A stretch of DNA of 35,257 bases from Ruminococcus sp. GTDB lineage: Bacteria > Bacillota > Clostridia > Oscillospirales > Ruminococcaceae. Position numbers and translations under genes: made by a program. The stretch spans positions 1-35,257 of the forward strand of contig JAFUXL010000005.1 in assembly GCA_017470905.1 (NCBI GenBank). The letters are read 5' to 3'. The notes below the pieces were generated by a model. The model worked only from the letters and a program-made list of their open reading frames with translations, was not told the DNA's origin and searched no databases. Positions 1 to 7,086 of this stretch are shown here, piece by piece; position 1 is the first letter of the stretch, and each line of letters starts with the position of its first letter.

Positions 1-1107
1 CTCGGCGGTCTTGTTTATCCTGATAACTCCGCTTGTCAGATCCTCCTGAACATTTACATTGCTGTTCGCTTTGAGTGAAACAACATCGGTTGAAAGCTCA
101 TAGCCTGTGGGAGCAGAAATTTCCTTGACATAATACTGCTTGTTGGGCAGCGTTATCGAGCCTGTTCCGTCAGTGCCGATAGTGATCTCTCCGACCTTGT
201 TAGTGCAAGCCTGATCGGTATAAACGCCGTACACAGCCTTTGAGCCGTCAATGGAGCTTGTTCCGCTGATCTTTACGCTGTTGTCGCTGCTGAGTACCTT
301 TGTGATAGTAAACTTTACATCGCTCTGCGTGACACGAAAAGCGTACATATTCATAGCCGTTGCCTGCTTTCCGTCAGTTCGGTTATTGATTACACAGCCC
401 TCCGAGCCGTTGGACTCGATTCGCCAGTGAGTGCCGCCCTCGCCTGTTCCGTCACCAACTGTATAGCTGTTGATGTAGGACGAATTTACGCCGATACTGA
501 GCAGATAATCGACAACCTCCTGACGGCTGTTAAACTCTCCCATATATATCCATGAGTGATCCTCGCCGTTGAGATTGTCGGCAATTACCATAGAGCCGGG
601 AGTGATAGTCGATCCGTCAGCACACTCCCAATAGGGACGCTCCGAGGACTTGATGTTTTCCTTTTCAACATCAATTTTAGAAGTGACTCCGTTGTAGGTT
701 ATCGTGCAGTTATCGTTGACAGTGAGCCAGTGCATAGTGTCCACGGGTACGGGGTTGTTCCACGAAAATCCGCTTGTGCTGTAGCCGAGGTGAGTCAGCG
801 TATAGTACAGAAGTCCTGAGCAATCAACGCCCTGACCACGGACAAAGTCCAGTGAAAGCGGCTCGTAACTGCCCTGATAATACGCACCGAGATAACCCTT
901 GAAGCCCCAGCCGTAGGGAGAGCCGAGGAGGGTTGCCGCCTGTGCTATTACCGCATCGGCAGAGGGGAAAGCATTGTTCTCTGTTGAGAGGGCTGCCCCT
1001 GCGTTCATGACAGTACCTCCGATGGAAGTACCGATCATTGAAGCGGCACAGAGACTTGCCATTATCCCTGCACCGAGTTTCTTGATTTTCTTTTTGAAAT
1101 TGATCAT
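1..1107 (-). CDS. NlpC/P60-like surface protein with Cna-B/SpaA domain (3' end off window)
   Basis: Only the first 369 codons are inside the window; the frame is open to the left edge. The start is ATG at 1107 with AAGGAG six bases upstream. The protein begins with a basic stretch and a hydrophobic segment (about residues 11-35) that fits a Sec signal. Residues 48-235 look like an NlpC/P60-type cysteine peptidase/amidase: SPYGWG, then VDCSGLLYY with the presumed nucleophile Cys96, then candidate histidines His184 (DHSWIYMG) and His227 (GTHWRIES). About residues 260-360 form a Cna-B/SpaA-like beta domain with the typical VKEISAPTGYEL strand, and a second such domain seems to begin at the edge. 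It probably acts outside the cell, cutting peptidoglycan while anchored or displayed by Ig-like stalks; such proteins are common in conjugative elements of Firmicutes. The exact peptidase subfamily and the anchor cannot be seen. Confidence 0.8.
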   Translation of the reverse strand, partial: MINFKKKIKKLGAGIMASLCAASMIGTSIGGTVMNAGAALSTENNAFPSADAVIAQAATLLGSPYGWGFKGYLGAYYQGSYEPLSLDFVRGQGVDCSGLLYYTLTHLGYSTSGFSWNNPVPVDTMHWLTVNDNCTITYNGVTSKIDVEKENIKSSERPYWECADGSTITPGSMVIADNLNGEDHSWIYMGEFNSRQEVVDYLLSIGVNSSYINSYTVGDGTGEGGTHWRIESNGSEGCVINNRTDGKQATAMNMYAFRVTQSDVKFTITKVLSSDNSVKISGTSSIDGSKAVYGVYTDQACTNKVGEITIGTDGTGSITLPNKQYYVKEISAPTGYELSTDVVSLKANSNVNVQEDLTSGVIRINKTAE

Positions 1108-1132
1108 TTCTTTTCTCCTTTTTTTAACGAAA

Positions 1133-1154
1133 AAAGCCGGAATATGCCGGCTTT
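1133..1154 (-). terminator. Rho-independent terminator after the lipoprotein gene
   Basis: An 8-bp stem AAAGCCGG/CCGGCTTT with a six-base loop is followed, on the minus strand, by a run of six T. It lies between the stop of the transglutaminase-like lipoprotein gene and the start of the surface protein gene, so the two may be transcribed separately. Confidence 0.75.
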
Positions 1155-1168
1155 CTCTTTCATGATAT

Positions 1169-2113
1169 TTAGTTGCAGTGTAATTCAGCGTAGCTGTAAT
1201 TGCTGATGATGCCGCTGTCTGCAATGTGCTGTCCGTCTGTATCGACAACCTCTGTGAAGCCGTAGTTGTAGTCGAGGAAAAAACCGCCCTCGGTATCAAG
1301 TACATACCACACTCCGTCCACATTTACGATGTTCGCCACATGACCGTACATTCCTGCGTCCGTACATACAAGATAGCATTCAAGCCCGATCTCACGGCAT
1401 TGTTCATAGGTCTGACAAGAGTAATTGACGCAGGTGCCGTACCCGTTCTGCCGCATATATTCGTACACAGCTTCAGCCTTTTCGTAGTCGCTTCTGTCAT
1501 CAGGAGTGACTGAAAAATCCTCTGTTTTTGGCTCTTCCGACTGGTTTTCCGTCACTTTACTATCCGTTTCACGAACAGTTTTTTCAGGAAGTGTCGTTCG
1601 GAACGGTTCGCACTCAGTGGTTTGAACAGTTTTCTCTGTTGGACGAACAGTTTCTTCAGTAACTGACGGTTGGAGCGGTTCACACTCAGTAGCTTGAACA
1701 GTTTTTTCTGTTTGCCGAACAGAATCCTGCATTTGCTGAACAGTTTTTTCCGTTTTATCGGCGTTATCCGCAGTCGGCGGCGATACTGTTTCCGCATCTT
1801 GAACAGCCGCTTTTTCGGGATCGACAGGCTCTTTTTCCTTTGCCATTTCTATTTTTTCATTAACCATTAGGGTTTCCTGTGTTCCCGATGCTGTTGGCTG
1901 TGTCACAGCTGTGGTCTGAGTTGTCGGGGAAGTCATACCCGAACCTGTTTCCGTTGTTATTGTTGTGACTTCGTCTGATATTTCCCCGTCCTCATTGCTT
2001 TCTTCTGCGGATATTCCGGCACTTGTGACACCTGAGTTGTCCGCAGCTTCATAGCTTTCTCCGCAGCTTGTGAGCAGGAGCAGTAGGGCGAGCAGGGCAG
2101 TAAGTTCTTTCAT
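1169..2113 (-). CDS. Lipoprotein with Thr/Glu repeat linker and transglutaminase-like domain
   Basis: The start is taken as ATG 2113 (AGGAAG seven bases upstream), giving 314 aa; longer in-frame starts lie in sequence with no signal-peptide character. The N-terminus MKELTALLALLLLLTSCGES is a lipoprotein signal with lipobox LTSC, so the protein should be tethered to the outer membrane face. A low-complexity Thr/Glu/Gln linker with repeated EKTVQ and TECEP elements fills most of the middle. The last 100 residues form a transglutaminase-like core with Cys228 (GTCVNYS), His258 (YGHVANIV) and Asp273 (YVLDTEGG) in the order expected of the catalytic triad. In this fold such domains may be peptidases, cross-linkers or inactive binders, so the reaction is unknown. 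It sits downstream of the element operon and next to another surface protein. Confidence 0.8.
   Translation of the reverse strand: MKELTALLALLLLLTSCGESYEAADNSGVTSAGISAEESNEDGEISDEVTTITTETGSGMTSPTTQTTAVTQPTASGTQETLMVNEKIEMAKEKEPVDPEKAAVQDAETVSPPTADNADKTEKTVQQMQDSVRQTEKTVQATECEPLQPSVTEETVRPTEKTVQTTECEPFRTTLPEKTVRETDSKVTENQSEEPKTEDFSVTPDDRSDYEKAEAVYEYMRQNGYGTCVNYSCQTYEQCREIGLECYLVCTDAGMYGHVANIVNVDGVWYVLDTEGGFFLDYNYGFTEVVDTDGQHIADSGIISNYSYAELHCN
1601..1744 (-). repeat. 72-bp tandem repeat in the lipoprotein linker
   Basis: Two copies, starting at 1601 and 1673, are closely alike over their first 50 bases and then drift. The 72-bp period keeps the reading frame (24 codons) and encodes the TEKTVQ-TECEP units of the linker. 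Confidence 0.65.
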
Positions 2114-2234
2114 AATAACGCTTCCTTTCGGTGTTTTTTTCACCATACCACAACGGAAGCGGAAAGTCCAGACCCTGCCCATAAATTCTACCTTTCTGAT
2201 AGATTACACAGCGTTTTTTACAGCAATTTACATA

Positions 2235-2594
2235 CTAACCGATTCCAAATTCCGGCTCAGGCTCGTCAGAGAGTTCCTCTGCCTCATCGTCCTCGCTGAT
2301 CTCCATTTCGGTCTGCTGACTCTGATTCACGGCGTTGTTGTACGCATTAAGCACAGTTTTCTGTACAGCCTCGAATGCTGATCTCGTAATGCCGTGGAAG
2401 ATGTCCTTGTACTGCGTATTGCCGTCCCTGTCCTGATAGGAATAGTTCGGCATACTCACGAACAGCCCCTTTTGTCCCTCGACCACCTTGAGACCATGAA
2501 CTGCAAACATTTTATCAAGCGTTATGCCCGCATATGCCTTAGTTGCAGATTCAGGGTTGTCAATAAGGCGGCTGATCTTAGTGCTGATCTTCAT
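2235..2594 (-). CDS. spoVG: SpoVG family protein
   Basis: The start is ATG 2594, which has AGGAGG eight bases upstream; an in-frame GTG at 2603 abuts the same Shine-Dalgarno and is less likely. The 119-aa product has the SpoVG fold signature: AYAGITLDKMFAVHGLKVVE, then GQKGLFVSMPNY, then a segment ending DIFHGITRSAFEAVQKTVLNAY. SpoVG is a small nucleic-acid-binding protein acting in sporulation, septation and virulence control in Firmicutes, and mobile elements often carry copies. The core is followed by an extra acidic tail of about 25 residues ending in EPEFGIG, not typical of chromosomal SpoVG, which resembles tails on neighbouring proteins. The gene lies 49 bases after the ribbon-helix-helix gene, probably in one transcript. 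Role on the element is unknown. Confidence 0.85.
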   Translation of the reverse strand: MKISTKISRLIDNPESATKAYAGITLDKMFAVHGLKVVEGQKGLFVSMPNYSYQDRDGNTQYKDIFHGITRSAFEAVQKTVLNAYNNAVNQSQQTEMEISEDDEAEELSDEPEPEFGIG

Positions 2595-2643
2595 TTTTAC
2601 CACCTCCTCTCGCTGAGATTTTTATGAACAGAAGCATATTGCT

Positions 2644-3288
2644 TCACATTCCCATTGATACGGATTCGTCCTCTGCATATTCCTCGGTGTCATCTTCGAT
2701 CTCGGACTCACCCTCGCTGTAGTCCTCGGACTCTTCTTCCGATTCATCGTCAAGCTCCTCGGAATTATCTTCACTTTCTGATTCATCCTCGCCGTAGCCC
2801 TCAGACTCTTCTTCCGATTCAGAGTTAATTTCCTCGGAATTATCTTCACTTTCGGACTCACTCTCGTTTTCATCGAAAGCAAGATTTTCATCGTCCTCCT
2901 GTGAGGCAGATTCGTCATACTCATCAGCAATATCCGCAGAGCCATTTTCCTGATTATCAGAAGCTGCCTGTGTACTGCTGATCTGCATATCCCTGTCGAG
3001 TTCAGCACTTATCAGACCGAGAAAAAACTCCTTCTGCGTCATGTGATGGCGGTGGAGATAGTCCTTGATACGCTGATACATTTCCTCCGGGACTTGAAAT
3101 GCGATTGTCCTTGTATTGCCCATGTTTTTCACCTCCTGCGGCTGTAATTTTGGGTGCAGCTCATTGTTCAGTGCCAGAGCGACAAATTCAGCCATTGTCA
3201 TTCCTTTAGCTTCAATATACTGCCTGACCTCCGCATGGAGAGCTGCGTCGACCTTTACTGTTATGCCTTTTTTCTCATTCTCCGGCAT
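2644..3288 (-). CDS. Tandem ribbon-helix-helix protein with long acidic tail
   Basis: The start ATG 3288 has AGAGGGG about eight bases upstream. The 214-aa protein has two ribbon-helix-helix-like modules: residues about 8-45 (GITVKVDAALHAEVRQYIEA and on) and about 58-98 (TRTIAFQVPEEMYQRIKDYL and on). Such Arc/CopG/MetJ-type units normally dimerise through a beta strand to bind DNA, so a fused pair could act as a single-chain dimer. Residues about 115-214 are almost only Glu, Asp and Ser, with a 25-residue repeat, ending in VSMGM. The start overlaps the end of the 47-aa upstream gene by 14 bases, so translation is probably coupled. It could be a plasmid-type partition or copy-control regulator or a relaxosome accessory factor; nothing here decides between them. 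Confidence 0.75.
   Translation of the reverse strand: MPENEKKGITVKVDAALHAEVRQYIEAKGMTMAEFVALALNNELHPKLQPQEVKNMGNTRTIAFQVPEEMYQRIKDYLHRHHMTQKEFFLGLISAELDRDMQISSTQAASDNQENGSADIADEYDESASQEDDENLAFDENESESESEDNSEEINSESEEESEGYGEDESESEDNSEELDDESEEESEDYSEGESEIEDDTEEYAEDESVSMGM
2713..2862 (-). repeat. 75-bp tandem repeat encoding the acidic tail
   Basis: Two adjacent copies (2713-2787 and 2788-2862) differ by scattered substitutions and keep the frame (25 codons). They encode repeats of the SEDNSEE / ESEEESE type in the ribbon-helix-helix protein. Confidence 0.7.
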
Positions 3289-3418
3289 CGGTATCGCCCC
3301 TCTCTAAGTAATTTTTTACTGCATTTTCTGTCAGCTCATCAGGCGTTACGCCCTGTTCCGCTGCCTGAGCCTCTAACAGCTCCGCATATGGCGGCGGTAT
3401 ATATATTTCTGTTTTCAT
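3275..3418 (-). CDS. Small ribbon-helix-helix-like protein (47 aa)
   Basis: This short gene starts at ATG 3418 with GGAGG five bases upstream and stops at TGA 3277-3275, overlapping the start of the larger ribbon-helix-helix gene. The product starts MKTEIYIPPPYAELLEAQAA, followed by EQGVTPDELTENAVKNYLER. A short strand and two helices with a turn (GVTPDEL) fit a small CopG/Arc-like fold. The overlap suggests coupled translation and perhaps a shared complex. Function is inferred from fold only. Confidence 0.6.
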   Translation of the reverse strand: MKTEIYIPPPYAELLEAQAAEQGVTPDELTENAVKNYLERGDTDAGE

Positions 3419-3429
3419 AAGCACCTCCG

Positions 3430-4458
3430 CTAACTCTGAGAAATGCCTGTATCAAGGCTTTCTTCGCCATTTTCGCATGAAAGCTCCTCTGCTTCTTCAT
3501 TTGTAAGATATATCAGAGGATAGTGAAACATTTCGGAATATTTCTCTATCTGCTCATCGGTCAGCGATACCTCAATGCCCTCACCGTATTCGTTCCGTCC
3601 GTTGCCGACAACCATAAATGTTCCCTGAATAATGAGGTCACCGATATGTCGGTTAGGCTTGTATCCCTTGAACAGAAATTCCTCATCGCAGTAAATGAGA
3701 ACGTTGTCGTTATCCGTGAAGTACACAGGCTCAATAAGACCTCCGACCACGCTCTGCTTTGCTTTCAGCTCGTCACGGATCTCAGCGGTATACGGCTCTT
3801 TTCCGGTCTCGAAAATAAGGACCTTCAGCATATCACTGCGGTCAACCTTTGAAACATCGAAGTCTATCGGCTTAAAGCCAATGGTATCGCAGTAATAAAA
3901 GCCCATATTTTCACCATCACATATCTCAACTATGTCGCTTACCGACAGCGAATGCCCGTAATATCCGGGAGGAGGGCTTGTATTGCAGAAAGCGAAAACT
4001 CCCTCAATATCCGCACAGTTGACCATACCCCCATACACCTGACGATATATCGCAGGATCGATACCGCCCTTTTTCATTGCCGTATCATAGCTCATAAATT
4101 CAAGGTTGTTTTTATCCTTGCTGTCATTTATCTGAAATACCCTTATTTGCATTTTCGGTGGGGTAAGCTGTTCATATCGTGTTTTCGCCCACTGAGGTAG
4201 CTGCTCCGTATCGGCAACTCCTAAGAAGTCGCTGCGGTAGAAATAGCATTCCTCTCCGTCTGCAAGGAACTCTCCAAAGACCTTACTGCCCAGCTTATCG
4301 GGATAACAGCCGAAGCCGCCCGTTGCGTAGAAATACTGAAAATGCGGCTGTCTGAATTCCTCTTTCAGTGATTCGGGCTTGAATATGAGCAGCCTGCCTG
4401 CATAGTTCTTTTCATCAGGCAGGCACTTCGACCTGTCAAGCATTTTGTATTTACTCAT
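3430..4458 (-). CDS. YodL-like / DUF3846 domain protein
   Basis: A 342-aa soluble protein starting at ATG 4458, which overlaps the stop of the 87-aa gene by four bases (ATGA). Three parts can be seen: an N-terminal domain (about 1-85) rich in aromatic residues; a YodL-like domain (about 103-178: IRVFQIND, FMSYDTAMKKGGIDPAIYRQ, then VFAFCNTSPPPGYYGHSLSVSD); and a DUF3846-like domain (about 211-290: MLKVLIFETGKEPYTAEI, then GGLIEPVYFTDNDNVLIYCDEE, interrupted here at family-typical positions). Proteins with these domains are regular cargo of Firmicutes conjugative elements, but no biochemical role is established. The C-terminus is acidic and ends SLDTGISQS, matching the shared tail discussed in the findings. 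Confidence 0.75.
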   Translation of the reverse strand: MSKYKMLDRSKCLPDEKNYAGRLLIFKPESLKEEFRQPHFQYFYATGGFGCYPDKLGSKVFGEFLADGEECYFYRSDFLGVADTEQLPQWAKTRYEQLTPPKMQIRVFQINDSKDKNNLEFMSYDTAMKKGGIDPAIYRQVYGGMVNCADIEGVFAFCNTSPPPGYYGHSLSVSDIVEICDGENMGFYYCDTIGFKPIDFDVSKVDRSDMLKVLIFETGKEPYTAEIRDELKAKQSVVGGLIEPVYFTDNDNVLIYCDEEFLFKGYKPNRHIGDLIIQGTFMVVGNGRNEYGEGIEVSLTDEQIEKYSEMFHYPLIYLTNEEAEELSCENGEESLDTGISQS

Positions 4459-4718
4459 CTTTCAAGATCCTCTCTGCACTCCGCTTTCACGGGACACTCA
4501 TCGCAGTCCTCATGTGTACGGCAGTATTTTTCAAAAATATCCTCGTCAGTATCCTCGCTCATCTCTGACGGAAGCAGAGCTATCTCAAATCTGCCGGAGA
4601 TAACAGTTATTGCAATATCGACCTCCGCACCATCCTCAAGGAAAACTCCGGGTACTTCGATATGCCCGTTGTCGTTAATAAACCCCTTTGTATATATAAC
4701 ATTACTGATACAAAACAC
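4455..4718 (-). CDS. Hypothetical protein with C-terminal cysteine cluster (87 aa)
   Basis: No family is recognised with confidence. The only in-frame start after the preceding stop is GTG 4718, inside the 3' end of the adenine methylase gene; G-rich sequence lies directly against it, so the start is uncertain. Residues about 8-50 read like a small beta domain (GFINDNGHIEVPGVFLEDGA, VDIAITVISGRFEIALLPSE). The last 25 residues hold four cysteines in the order Cx6Cx2Cx5C (YCRTHEDCDECPVKAEC), a spacing that could bind zinc or an iron-sulfur cluster. Overlap on both sides (17 bases with the methylase, 4 with the YodL-like gene) indicates it is translated as part of the operon. Confidence 0.55.
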   Translation of the reverse strand: MFCISNVIYTKGFINDNGHIEVPGVFLEDGAEVDIAITVISGRFEIALLPSEMSEDTDEDIFEKYCRTHEDCDECPVKAECREDLER

Positions 4719-5544
4719 CCCCTACATCGTCAAGGAACGAAAGCTGATGATACATATTCTGCCGTTCCTTTGTATCATAATTGCTGATAAACAACTCATC
4801 ATAAACCGCACCGCCCTTGTATCTCTGCCGCAGATTATCTACACGGCTGATGCTCTCTATATGAATCCCGTTCAGAGTCCACAGTTCTCTGATCTCAGGA
4901 CAATCATTGTACGAAATGAGAAACTTGCCCTTGCTGTCAATGAGAGTATCTCTGAGACGGATATGATCCTTTTTGGTAAAGCCAACGTCCTTGTAATAAT
5001 TCTCCGTAGCATAATACGGCGGATCACAGTAGAAGAAGCTGACAGGACTATCGTAATGCTTTATCAGCACCTCGAAGTCCTGATTCTCTATAACCACCGA
5101 CTGCAATCTCCTTGAAGCCATGTCAATTACAGGGAAGTCCGACCATATCGAATGCGGCTGACTTGCGAAGCTGTCAAGGCTGCTGCCGTAGCTGTAGCGT
5201 ATCAGCTGATAGAACTTCGCCGCCCTGTCGTAATCGTGAAATCTCGGAAACAGACCTTTCTTGTGAAGATATGCTATCCACCTGAAATCCTCACGGGAGT
5301 TCAGCACATATTTCAGCTTATATTTTAGTCTTGCGGGATTATCGCGCACACAGCGGTACAGATTTACAAGATTGCTGTTAAAATCGTTAAAAACCTCGAA
5401 ATCGTTTCCGGGAGATTTTCGGAACAGTACCCAGCCTGCGCCTCCGAAAACCTCGATATATTTTTCGTAAAATGGAGGCATACGAATAATGACATCGTCA
5501 CGGAGAGCTTTCTTGCCTCCTACCCATGACATAAAACTATTCAT
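4702..5544 (-). CDS. DNA adenine-N6 methyltransferase, Dam/D12 class
   Basis: Start ATG 5544 is chosen because AAAGGAG lies five bases upstream and the conserved fold begins at once (MNSFMSWVGGKKALRDD); a longer frame to 5757 has no family character. The 280-aa size suits the D12 class. Motif I is EVFGGAGWVLF at about 31-41 (S-adenosylmethionine binding) and the catalytic motif is FYCDPPYY with Asp174-Pro-Pro-Tyr177. The enzyme should methylate adenine N6 in a short DNA site. No endonuclease gene is near, so it is probably an orphan methylase that protects the element on entry into a new host or alters regulation. The recognition site cannot be read from sequence. The 240 bases upstream hold no gene, only the terminator at 5745. 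Confidence 0.88.
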   Translation of the reverse strand: MNSFMSWVGGKKALRDDVIIRMPPFYEKYIEVFGGAGWVLFRKSPGNDFEVFNDFNSNLVNLYRCVRDNPARLKYKLKYVLNSREDFRWIAYLHKKGLFPRFHDYDRAAKFYQLIRYSYGSSLDSFASQPHSIWSDFPVIDMASRRLQSVVIENQDFEVLIKHYDSPVSFFYCDPPYYATENYYKDVGFTKKDHIRLRDTLIDSKGKFLISYNDCPEIRELWTLNGIHIESISRVDNLRQRYKGGAVYDELFISNYDTKERQNMYHQLSFLDDVGGVLYQ

Positions 5545-5744
5545 AATCGCTCCTTTCCGCCATTTTAGAGTCTGCTCCGTATCTGCGGTGTACGGATTTT
5601 CGAGCAGAATTTTGACGATTTCAAGGCAAAAATCCGCAGGCATACTTGATGTATGGCAAGGATTTTTAACGCAGAAAGCGTCGAAAGAATGCCGAAAAGA
5701 CATGTGCCGCCAAGATACGGGGCAGGCTCTTTGCCGGAAAGCAG

Positions 5745-5787
5745 AAAAGCCGCCCACCGGAGCTTCTGCTCTCCGGCGAACGGCTTT
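5745..5787 (-). terminator. Hairpin terminator after the 64-aa gene
   Basis: On the minus strand, AAAGCCG and CCGGAG pair with CTCCGG and CGGCTTT in one long, slightly interrupted stem, followed by TTTTCT. It overlaps the stop codon of the 64-aa gene. The gene-free stretch 5545-5744 beyond it shows nothing else recognisable. Confidence 0.6.
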
Positions 5788-5980
5788 AGTTATTTTTCTT
5801 TGCCTTGATAAAGGCTTCTATCAATCCTTTCTTTTCATTGTAGTCTGCTGCTTCATTCACGGCACTGCAAAGCTCACGATACTGCCTGTCTGACAGCACA
5901 GTTTTAGCCTTTCTCAGCATGGTTTGGATATCTCCGCTGAGAGAAACGCTTGCTTTTTCGTATCTTTTTCTTGTGTACAT
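5786..5980 (-). CDS. Small basic protein of unknown function (64 aa)
   Basis: Start ATG 5980 has GGAGG four bases upstream, a good site. The product (MYTRKRYEKASVSLSGDIQT, then ML) is predicted mostly helical and is basic at both ends (TRKRYEK and IKAKKNN). No domain is recognised. It stands alone between the pentapeptide-repeat gene and the adenine methylase, with a terminator right behind it. Confidence 0.6.
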   Translation of the reverse strand: MYTRKRYEKASVSLSGDIQTMLRKAKTVLSDRQYRELCSAVNEAADYNEKKGLIEAFIKAKKNN

Positions 5981-6048
5981 AATACCTCCCTTCTACCATA
6001 ATAGATCAGGACGTATTAATCTTGCATTCCTCCTTTTTGCTCTGAGTT

Positions 6049-6066
6049 TTGCCGGAAAACCGGCAA
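6049..6066 (-). terminator. Possible terminator hairpin after the pentapeptide-repeat gene
   Basis: A 7-bp stem TTGCCGG/CCGGCAA with a four-base loop lies about 40 bases after the stop of the gene at 6105. On the minus strand it is followed by only a weak T run, so termination is uncertain. Confidence 0.35.
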
Positions 6067-6104
6067 TAGCCGTCACTGCTTTTGTATTTATTTTAGAGTT
6101 GATT

Positions 6105-7085
6105 TCAGCCAAAATTCATGCCTGTTTCTTCCAATTCTGTCATATCTTCCTCCGAGCAAGGCTCGACATATTCCATAATTATGGCGAGTGCCTTATTGTA
6201 ATCTCCGCTTTGAGTTACCCTGTCGCACATTTCTTTCGCCTGATCTGCCATGCCGCTCCGTTTCAGCGTTTTTGAAGCCATTCCCATGACATTAAAAATG
6301 TTGGAATCAGCACCAATTATCGGACACATAGGCTTATCCCTCTGTTCCTGTACAAATCCTCCAAGCCTGTTGGGAACATAATCCGAAAGCCATGTACCAC
6401 CGAAAATGTCATGTGTCTGCAAACGCCACATTGCCAGTTTCCCGATATCAAGATCAACGCCCTCGAACGGGAACAGCAAACAGGTATGCCCCTCATGCTC
6501 GAAAGCATACAGTTTGTTGAACATACTGTCATTTTTTAGTATATCATCTTCAATAAGTTCAGAATTTATTCTGTCTGCCCATTCCTGAAGATCGCCGCCG
6601 CAGCCCTGAAGGACAAGACCTTCTTTTTTGCTCATCGTTCTCAGCTTGTCAGGCTCTATCCTTATTATCTCTACTTCGGGAAGCTCATAGCATTTATCCA
6701 TACTCATGCCCTCTCTTTCACAGTTATCAAAATGAATATTCCTGAAAGAGCTGTGCGTAAACACCGTACTTCTGAGGTCGCATCTTTCAAATTTTACATC
6801 ACGGAGTGCAGCTTCTTCTGCAACAAGAAGATGACAATCACAGCCGCTGAAATTTATATTTTTCATCTCAGCAAAGCACATTCCTGCATCAGTGAGGTCA
6901 CATAACTTAAAGTCACAGTTTCTGAATACCGCAGCATTAAACTGCTTTCCTGCAAATGACAGCCTGTCAAATATGCAGTTTTCAAGTACGGCACGTTCGC
7001 CGCTTTCCTCGTCCTCGTTCCAAATATTATGCTTCTTACAGATATCGTCAAGTTCTTCCTGAGTAACCTTTCTTTTTTCTGCCAT
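6105..7085 (-). CDS. Pentapeptide-repeat protein fused to a mobile-element domain
   Basis: A 326-aa protein with ATG 7085. Residues about 30-125 are pentapeptide-like repeats of the A(D/N)LXX kind (CIFDRLSFAGKQFNAAVFRN, then CDFKLCDLTDA and NINFSGCDCH), forming a right-handed beta helix; in Qnr and MfpA this shape mimics DNA and protects gyrase, but here no target is known. Residues about 155-250 contain GCGGDLQEWADRIN and LDIGKLAMWRLQTHDIFGGT, then WLSDYVPNRLGG; residues about 258-310 contain GADSNIFNVMGMASKTLKRS and VTQSGDYNKALAIIMEYVEP. These last two blocks recur, from memory, in proteins of clostridial conjugative elements without known function. The C-terminus is acidic, ending ELEETGMNFG. 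One base separates it from the upstream LPD28-type gene, so they are co-transcribed. Confidence 0.72.
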   Translation of the reverse strand: MAEKRKVTQEELDDICKKHNIWNEDEESGERAVLENCIFDRLSFAGKQFNAAVFRNCDFKLCDLTDAGMCFAEMKNINFSGCDCHLLVAEEAALRDVKFERCDLRSTVFTHSSFRNIHFDNCEREGMSMDKCYELPEVEIIRIEPDKLRTMSKKEGLVLQGCGGDLQEWADRINSELIEDDILKNDSMFNKLYAFEHEGHTCLLFPFEGVDLDIGKLAMWRLQTHDIFGGTWLSDYVPNRLGGFVQEQRDKPMCPIIGADSNIFNVMGMASKTLKRSGMADQAKEMCDRVTQSGDYNKALAIIMEYVEPCSEEDMTELEETGMNFG

Positions 7086-7086
7086 T

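Noticed and set aside
5545-5757. N-terminal extension of the adenine methylase
   Set aside because: The sequence MGGFSAFRQRACPVSWRHMS and on has no family character, while ATG 5544 has a strong ribosome site and starts the conserved fold.
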